Source: JAYOFM01 sp038117225
GTDB lineage: Bacteria; Pseudomonadota; Alphaproteobacteria; Rhodospirillales; Casp-alpha2
Reading direction: 5' to 3'
Assembly: GCA_038117225.1 (NCBI GenBank)
Contig: JAYOFM010000119.1
Location: 1 to 10,188, forward strand
DNA length: 10,188 nt
The position numbers and the translations under genes are program-made. Under the pieces are notes generated by a model. It worked only from the letters and a program-made list of their open reading frames with translations, was not told the DNA's origin and ran no database searches. Below, piece after piece: positions 5,985 to 10,188 of this stretch. Position 1 is the stretch's first letter. Every line of letters starts with the position of its first letter.

Positions 5985-6998
5985 ATGTCGCCAGACGACT
6001 CTACCTTGCTTGCGCTGTTGCGCCGTGCCGGCCTCGCCGAGACCGACGACGTTCCGGCCATGACGCCGCTCGTTGGTGGCGTTTCGTCGGATATTCTGCG
6101 CGTCGATCTGAAACGAGGCCCGGTTTGCGTCAAGCGGGCACTGGCGAAGCTCAAGGTTGAACAGGACTGGCGGGCGCCAATCTCACGCAACGCATACGAA
6201 GTGGCCTGGATGCGGACGACGGCGACGATTGTTCCCGGGGCGGCGCCGGCCGTGCTGGCACACGATGCCGGCGCCGGCCTGTTCGTCATGCAGTACCTGG
6301 ATCCGACCGACCATCCCGTGTGGAAACAGGAACTGCGCCGGGGCAGATGCGACATTGCCGCCGCCGCCGAGGTCGGCCGCCGCCTTGCCGCCATCCACCA
6401 GGCGACAGCGGGGGATAACGACATCGCCCGCCGCTTCAACACCGATGACATATTTTACGCCATTCGGCTGGAACCCTATCTGGAGGCAACGGCGCAAGCT
6501 CATCCAGCCGTCGCCACGCCATTGCGTGAGTTGGTGCGCGTCACCGCCGCGACTCGCGAGGCGCTGGTGCATGGTGATGTCAGCCCGAAGAATATCGTGC
6601 TCGGTCCGGCGGGGCCTGTGTTTCTCGATGCCGAGTGCGCGTGGTATGGCGATCCGGCCTTCGATCTGGCGTTCTGCCTCAATCATCTGTTGCTAAAGTG
6701 CCTGTGGATGTCGTCGGCGCGCGAAGGGTTCCTCGCTTCGTATGATTCGCTGGCCGAAGCGTATTTGACCGGGCGCGGCAATGCCGCGGATCCGGTCGAA
6801 GACCGCGCAGCCCGGTTGTTGCCGGGACTGTTGCTGGCCCGGGTGGACGGCAAGTCGCCGGTCGAGTATGTCACCGACACGGTGGACAAGGATCTGGTGC
6901 GTGGTGTCGCCTGCCAATTGCTGATGCGGCCGGTCGCTCGCCTCGCCGACGTTCGAGACGCCTGGGCCCGCGCCCTCGATGGAGAAACGGAATCGTGA
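5985..6998 (+). CDS. APH/choline-kinase-like small-molecule kinase
   Basis: A 337-residue cytoplasmic protein with the APH (aminoglycoside phosphotransferase-like) fold, which transfers ATP phosphate to a hydroxyl on a small molecule. Visible are an N-terminal glycine-rich turn LVGGVSSDILRV (29-40), a probable ATP lysine in VCVKRAL (K50), the Brenner-type catalytic loop LVHGDVSPKNIVL (194-206, catalytic D198), and the metal-binding FLDAE (D215) followed by GDPAFDLAF (222-230). The start is uncertain: ATG 5985 gives a full domain, with AGGA at 5967-5970 rather far away; TTG 5982 and ATG 5946 are alternatives. A longer frame back to 5769 would run through the terminator and is rejected. The stop codon overlaps the enolase start (GTGA), so the two are co-translated. 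The pairing with an enolase paralogue suggests a metabolic hydroxy-acid substrate, not an antibiotic; this is inference. Confidence 0.82.
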   Translation: MSPDDSTLLALLRRAGLAETDDVPAMTPLVGGVSSDILRVDLKRGPVCVKRALAKLKVEQDWRAPISRNAYEVAWMRTTATIVPGAAPAVLAHDAGAGLFVMQYLDPTDHPVWKQELRRGRCDIAAAAEVGRRLAAIHQATAGDNDIARRFNTDDIFYAIRLEPYLEATAQAHPAVATPLRELVRVTAATREALVHGDVSPKNIVLGPAGPVFLDAECAWYGDPAFDLAFCLNHLLLKCLWMSSAREGFLASYDSLAEAYLTGRGNAADPVEDRAARLLPGLLLARVDGKSPVEYVTDTVDKDLVRGVACQLLMRPVARLADVRDAWARALDGETES

Positions 6999-8272
6999 CG
7001 GCGAGTGAAATTCAAACTGTTTACGCGCGCCGGGTCTGGGATTCCCGCGGCCGGCCGACGGTGGAAGCCGAGGTGCGGCTGGCGGGAGGTGCCATTGGCC
7101 GTGCCATCGCTCCCGCCGGGGCATCGCGTGGCGCCGCCGAAGCGGTCGATTTACGCGATGGCGGTGACACCTTCGGGGGCCTCGGCGTGACCCGCGCGGT
7201 GCGCGCGATCACGTTGGAAATCGCCGAGACCCTGGCCGGCATGGACGCCGCGGACCAGGCCCACGTGGACAAGTTGCTCATCGCGCTCGACGGCACGCAG
7301 AACAAGGCGCGGCTCGGCGGCAACGCCACCATCGCGGTTTCCATGGCCACGGCGCACGCCGCCGCCGCCGCCAAGGGGTTGCCGTTGTGGCGGTATCTAG
7401 GCGGTGACGACACGGCATTCTTGCCGTTGCCGGAAATCCAGATTTTTGGCGGCGGCGCTCACGCCGGGCGGCGGGTCGACGTGCAGGACTTCATGGTCAT
7501 CGCCGTCGGCGCCAAGAACTATGCTCAGGCGTTGGACTGGACGGCTGAGGTTTATGCGGCCGCTGGCCGTCTCATGGACGAAGCGGGAAAGCTCATGGGG
7601 GTTGCTGACGAAGGGGGCTACTGGCCGGCCTTCGACGGTAACGAGGATGCGCTGGAAATGCTCGTGCGTGCCATTGAGGGAGCCGGACTGACCCCCGGCG
7701 GTGACGTCGCCATCTCGCTCGACATCGCGGCGTCGGAATTTGGCCGCGGCGGCCAGTACCGGCTTGCCCGAGACGACAAGGATCTGGATTCCGATGGTTT
7801 GTGCGCCTTGCTGGTCGATTGGGTCGAGCGTTACCCCATCGTCAGCATCGAGGACCCATTGGGCGAGGATGATCCGGAGGGCCTGACTCGTTTCACCTGG
7901 GCGGTGCGCGATCGGGTCCAGGTCGTCGGCGATGATTTTCTGGTGACCAATGCCGAGCGGGTCGACGCGGCCGTTAAGCAAGGGGCGTGCAATGCCCTGC
8001 TGGTGAAACCCAATCAGGCCGGCACCTTGACCGAAACCAAGGACGCCTTCGACGCGGCGCGGCGGGCCGGCTTCGGCACCATTGTGTCGGCCCGCTCGGG
8101 CGAGACCGAAGACGTCACCATCGTTCATCTGGCGGTCGGCTGGGGGGCACCGCAGCTCAAGGTCGGATCGTTCGCGCGCTCGGAACGCATGGCGAAGTGG
8201 AATGAGGGATTGCGCCTCTCCGAGGCGTTGGACGGCCGCCTGCCGGCGGCGGTGTCTTTCCCCTGGTCGTAA
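6995..8272 (+). CDS. Divergent enolase paralogue
   Basis: A 425-residue protein homologous to enolase over its whole length. Against yeast numbering the kept residues are S39 (S44, in AGAS), H159 (H156, GGAHA), E211 (E206, DEGG), the metal ligands D246 (D243), E295 (E286) and D320 (D313), K345 (K338, VKPNQ), R374/S375 (R367/S368) and K396 (K389). Two are changed: E168 is Asp (D165, QDFM in place of QEFM) and H373 is Ala (A366, SARSGETED in place of SHRSGETED). The Ser loop reads PAGASRG where canonical enolases have PSGASTG. The GTG start at 6995 has GGAG at 6981-6984 and overlaps the kinase stop by 4 bases. Usual eno neighbours (pyrG, ftsB) are absent. Probably a paralogue dehydrating a phosphorylated hydroxy acid other than, or besides, 2-phosphoglycerate; glycolytic function is not excluded. 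Confidence 0.88.
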   Translation: MTASEIQTVYARRVWDSRGRPTVEAEVRLAGGAIGRAIAPAGASRGAAEAVDLRDGGDTFGGLGVTRAVRAITLEIAETLAGMDAADQAHVDKLLIALDGTQNKARLGGNATIAVSMATAHAAAAAKGLPLWRYLGGDDTAFLPLPEIQIFGGGAHAGRRVDVQDFMVIAVGAKNYAQALDWTAEVYAAAGRLMDEAGKLMGVADEGGYWPAFDGNEDALEMLVRAIEGAGLTPGGDVAISLDIAASEFGRGGQYRLARDDKDLDSDGLCALLVDWVERYPIVSIEDPLGEDDPEGLTRFTWAVRDRVQVVGDDFLVTNAERVDAAVKQGACNALLVKPNQAGTLTETKDAFDAARRAGFGTIVSARSGETEDVTIVHLAVGWGAPQLKVGSFARSERMAKWNEGLRLSEALDGRLPAAVSFPWS

Positions 8273-8322
8273 AGACCACTACTCCTTGGTATAAGTGACC
8301 GGCAACCGTTGAGGATCGATCG

Positions 8323-8928
8323 ATGAGCAACAAGACCGAGATGTATTCGTTTTTTCCGACGCCGGTACAGATCAGCGAGATCGCCGGTGGCGAGGCGCTG
8401 AACGGTGATCTGCAGCGGGATATCTATTCGGTCATGGAGACCACGCCCAACAGCTTGCCGGAAGCTTGGAGTTGTAATCTCTACACCACCATCTCCTCGG
8501 ACCTGGATTTGCTGCGTTTCGAATCCTTCCGTCAGCTGGAAAAAGCCATCAATGATGAATCAACACGGTTCGCCCGGGCGCTCAGTTACGATGTCGATAA
8601 GTTTCCGCTGCGCATGACCGAATGCTGGATCAACGTCTATCGGTCGGGGGACGCCCAGGAAGCGCACGTCCACAAGAACAACGTGGTCAGCGGCATCTAC
8701 TACGTCAAGGCGCCGGACGGTTGCGGCGAACTGCTGTTCCACTCGCCGCTCGCCGACAACATGCTGGAACCGCCGAAGACGGAAACCACCGACTTCAACA
8801 CCCCGGCCGTCGGCATCACGCCGATCGCCGGCCAGATGTTGTTGTTCAGAAGCTGGCTACGCCACAGCGTCAAACCCAATCGCATTACCGAAGACCGCAT
8901 TTCCATCGCCTTCAATTTGACCATGTGA
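8323..8928 (+). CDS. Putative 2OG-Fe(II) oxygenase (TIGR02466 / 2OG-FeII_Oxy_5 type)
   Basis: A 201-residue protein with the pattern of the small putative 2-oxoglutarate/Fe(II) oxygenases: FPTPV near the N-terminus (11-15), WINVYRSGD (102-110), EAHVHKNNVVSGIYYVKAP (113-131), GQMLLFRSWLRHSV (170-183) and RISIAFN (192-198). Probable iron ligands are H115 and H181, with R192 as the likely 2OG-carboxylate arginine 11 residues after H181. The first motif reads H-V-H where HxD/E is usual, so H117 may be the second ligand or the site may be unusual. The ATG has GAGG 8 bases upstream (8311-8314). It starts 50 bases after the enolase paralogue, on the same strand; TATAAG at 8290-8295 could be a -10, so it may be in the operon, have its own promoter, or both. 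Substrate unknown. Confidence 0.78.
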   Translation: MSNKTEMYSFFPTPVQISEIAGGEALNGDLQRDIYSVMETTPNSLPEAWSCNLYTTISSDLDLLRFESFRQLEKAINDESTRFARALSYDVDKFPLRMTECWINVYRSGDAQEAHVHKNNVVSGIYYVKAPDGCGELLFHSPLADNMLEPPKTETTDFNTPAVGITPIAGQMLLFRSWLRHSVKPNRITEDRISIAFNLTM

Positions 8929-9032
8929 GAGTCTGCGGTATCCTTCGTGCCGTGTGCAACCAAATAAGGCAAGTCCAACTGGTTGCTCAATAAAGAATGC
9001 CTCGATATGTTGCATGCGCGGAGGCGTGACAG

Positions 9033-9575
9033 ATGGCCAGTGTCGAGTTTCGAAACACCTATGTCGATCCCGAATCATCACCGGCAAAGGAGCATGCCTT
9101 CGCTCTCGAGTATTGGAATCAAAAACGCGGGCCGGCGTTCGCGCCGCGCTGGAAGGACATCGATCTGATGGCTTTTCCGCCACGGGTCATTCCGCGCATC
9201 AATGTCGTCGATATCGATACGGCGACAGGAGTTCAACGCTATCGGTTTTGGGGTACGGCGCTGACGGCGGTGCATGGTGGCGACTATACGGGCAAGGCAC
9301 CGGCGGACGTGCCGCCATTGATTTTCGGGAAAAGTGCCGGCTCCGGCTATGCGCGCCTCGTCCGTGAACGCGCGCCGAATTTCGAGATCAAGGAATTCAC
9401 TGGACTGAATGGGATACTCGGACGCGAACTGGTGTTGCGCTTGCCATTGACGGATGGTGGCGACGAGGTGTGTCACGGAATGGCCGTTTGCTACTACGAG
9501 CAGGCAGAACCACGGGCACCGTTATTTCATTTCTTTAAGAACATTCTTAAGCCGCTCGCCGCCATGGTCCCCTGA
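9033..9575 (+). CDS. Small PAS-domain protein (PAS_5 type)
   Basis: A 180-residue soluble protein consisting of one PAS-like domain of the kind common in Rhodospirillales and other alphaproteobacteria. Visible are the YW near the first helix (27-28), PRWKDIDLMAFPPRVIPRI (38-56), an acidic strand, and RYRFWGTALTAVHGGDYTGK (69-88), which carries the typical G-T-x-L and D-x-T-G-K features. No output domain, membrane segment or cofactor-binding Cys/His pair stands out, so role and ligand are unknown. The start is well supported: GGAGG at 9020-9024 ends 8 bases before ATG 9033. It lies 104 bases beyond the oxygenase gene with no terminator seen, so co-transcription is possible; TTGCTC/TATGTT (8983-9011) is a weak promoter candidate. 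It ends 11 bases before the convergent metA stop. Confidence 0.75.
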   Translation: MASVEFRNTYVDPESSPAKEHAFALEYWNQKRGPAFAPRWKDIDLMAFPPRVIPRINVVDIDTATGVQRYRFWGTALTAVHGGDYTGKAPADVPPLIFGKSAGSGYARLVRERAPNFEIKEFTGLNGILGRELVLRLPLTDGGDEVCHGMAVCYYEQAEPRAPLFHFFKNILKPLAAMVP

Positions 9576-9586
9576 GATTGAGTTAA

Positions 9587-10188
9587 TCATCCCTTTTTCG
9601 ATCCGATGTCATCGATGTGGAACGGCGTTGTCTGGTAAAGAAGATTGATCCAGTTGCCGTAGAGGATATGTCCGTTGGATCGCCAACAGTTGACGGGCGT
9701 TCGGCTGGGATCGTCATCCGGGTAATAATTCGTGGGCACGGCGATAGCGTCGCCCTTGACCACGTCGCGCTGGTATTCTTCACCAAGCGTCGTTGAGTCG
9801 TACTCAAGATGATTGAACATGTGGACGTGGTTCATCGCGTGGTCATAGACCAGGCTGACGCCGGTGTCCGTCGAATCCAACAGAACTTCCAGGTTGGGAT
9901 GCGATGCGAAGTCCTCGCGGTGATTTTCCGTGTAGCGGGATACCGGCACGGGCAGTTCGTCATTGAGTCCCCGCATCAGCAGCGAACGCGGGTTGACAAC
10001 CTGATGATTGAACACGCCGAAGGCCTTGGCTGGCATTTCATATTTTGGAATGCCGTAGAAATGATGCAGCGCCGCCTGCGCGCCCCAACACAGGTTGAAC
10101 AGCCCGTGCACGTGGTCGCGCGACCAGTCGAAAATTCGGCACAGTTCGTCCCAGTAGCGAACCTCCTCGAACGGTAGCAATTCGATTG
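9587..10188 (-). CDS. metA: Homoserine O-acyltransferase MetA, C-terminal two thirds (predicted acetyltransferase)
   Basis: The frame runs off the right edge of the window, so the N-terminus, including the CoA-site lysine, is missing; about 200 residues are visible. MetA activates homoserine by O-acylation, the first committed step of methionine synthesis. Visible are ELLPFEEVRYWDEL, the nucleophile Cys in NLCWGAQAALHHFYGIPKYE, the His and Glu of the catalytic set in MFNHLEYDSTTLGEEYQRD, and the terminal WRSNGHILYGNWINLLYQTTP. At the position aligned with E. coli G111 (TGAPLGLVEF) this protein has Glu (IELLPF), the residue shown to favour acetyl-CoA over succinyl-CoA, so acetyl transfer is predicted. 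TTG at 10180 is not the real start; it is an internal leucine. The stop is TGA at 9587-9589. No clear terminator separates it from the convergent PAS gene. Confidence 0.93.
   Translation of the reverse strand, partial: IELLPFEEVRYWDELCRIFDWSRDHVHGLFNLCWGAQAALHHFYGIPKYEMPAKAFGVFNHQVVNPRSLLMRGLNDELPVPVSRYTENHREDFASHPNLEVLLDSTDTGVSLVYDHAMNHVHMFNHLEYDSTTLGEEYQRDVVKGDAIAVPTNYYPDDDPSRTPVNCWRSNGHILYGNWINLLYQTTPFHIDDIGSKKG

Noticed and set aside
5654..6451. 265-residue open frame on the - strand across the intergenic region and the kinase start
   Set aside because: Runs through the terminator and the APH N-terminal domain and has a low-complexity Ser/Arg/Ala composition; a shadow frame.
7397..8128. 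243-residue open frame antisense to the enolase paralogue
   Set aside because: Fully nested opposite conserved enolase motifs; no independent coding evidence.
8264..8278. TGGTC/GACCA hairpin at the end of the enolase paralogue
   Set aside because: Only 5 bp, overlaps the stop codon and is not followed by a T run, so it does not support transcript termination before the oxygenase gene.
8956..8986. GCAACCA/TGGTTGC inverted repeat between the oxygenase and PAS genes
   Set aside because: A 7-bp stem with a 17-base loop and no T run; too weak to call a terminator or riboswitch.
9535..9550. Inverted repeat TTAAGAA-CA-TTCTTAA near the end of the PAS gene, considered as a terminator
   Set aside because: It is inside the coding sequence, AT-only in most of its stem, has a 2-base spacer and lacks a following T run on either strand.

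Overview
The window is GC-rich and looks like the chromosome of an alphaproteobacterium, probably of the Rhodospirillales kind. This is inferred from the MetA form, the small PAS-domain protein, the CheB tail and overall codon choice; no rRNA or other phylogenetic marker is present. A run of 10 N at 4978-4987 indicates a draft or scaffolded assembly. I see no tRNA, rRNA, CRISPR array, insertion sequence or integrase.

Layout. (1) 1-411: 3' end of a chemotaxis methylesterase gene (cheB, + strand). (2) 408-2285: SLC13/DASS-type anion permease with two TrkA-C domains (- strand), overlapping cheB tail to tail. (3) 2286-2410: divergent control region with a 24-bp near-perfect palindrome. (4) 2411-3901: TcuA-like FAD dehydrogenase (+). 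(5) 3888-5612: CHASE4 sensor histidine kinase (-), overlapping tcuA tail to tail, with no response regulator in view. (6) 5613-5984: 372-bp non-coding region holding two tandem CRP-like palindromes, a possible promoter, a CT-rich stretch and a strong + strand intrinsic terminator. (7) 5985-8928: a kinase - enolase paralogue - 2OG/Fe(II) oxygenase gene set (+). The first two genes share a GTGA start/stop overlap. (8) 9033-9575: small PAS-domain protein (+). (9) 9587-10188: 5'-truncated metA (-), whose visible acyl-specificity residue predicts acetyl-CoA use.

How the genes may work together. The permease and the flavoprotein share a divergent control region with one strong palindrome, which fits coordinated uptake and oxidation of a di- or tricarboxylate under one regulator encoded elsewhere. 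The kinase and enolase paralogue are translationally coupled. The enolase keeps most catalytic residues but replaces two of them (yeast E168 to D, H373 to A) and its gene neighbours are not the usual ones for a glycolytic eno. A phosphorylation-then-dehydration route for an unknown hydroxy acid, possibly with the downstream oxygenase, is the most novel candidate here. The non-coding region in front of it may encode a short terminated RNA driven by a CRP/FNR-family activator.
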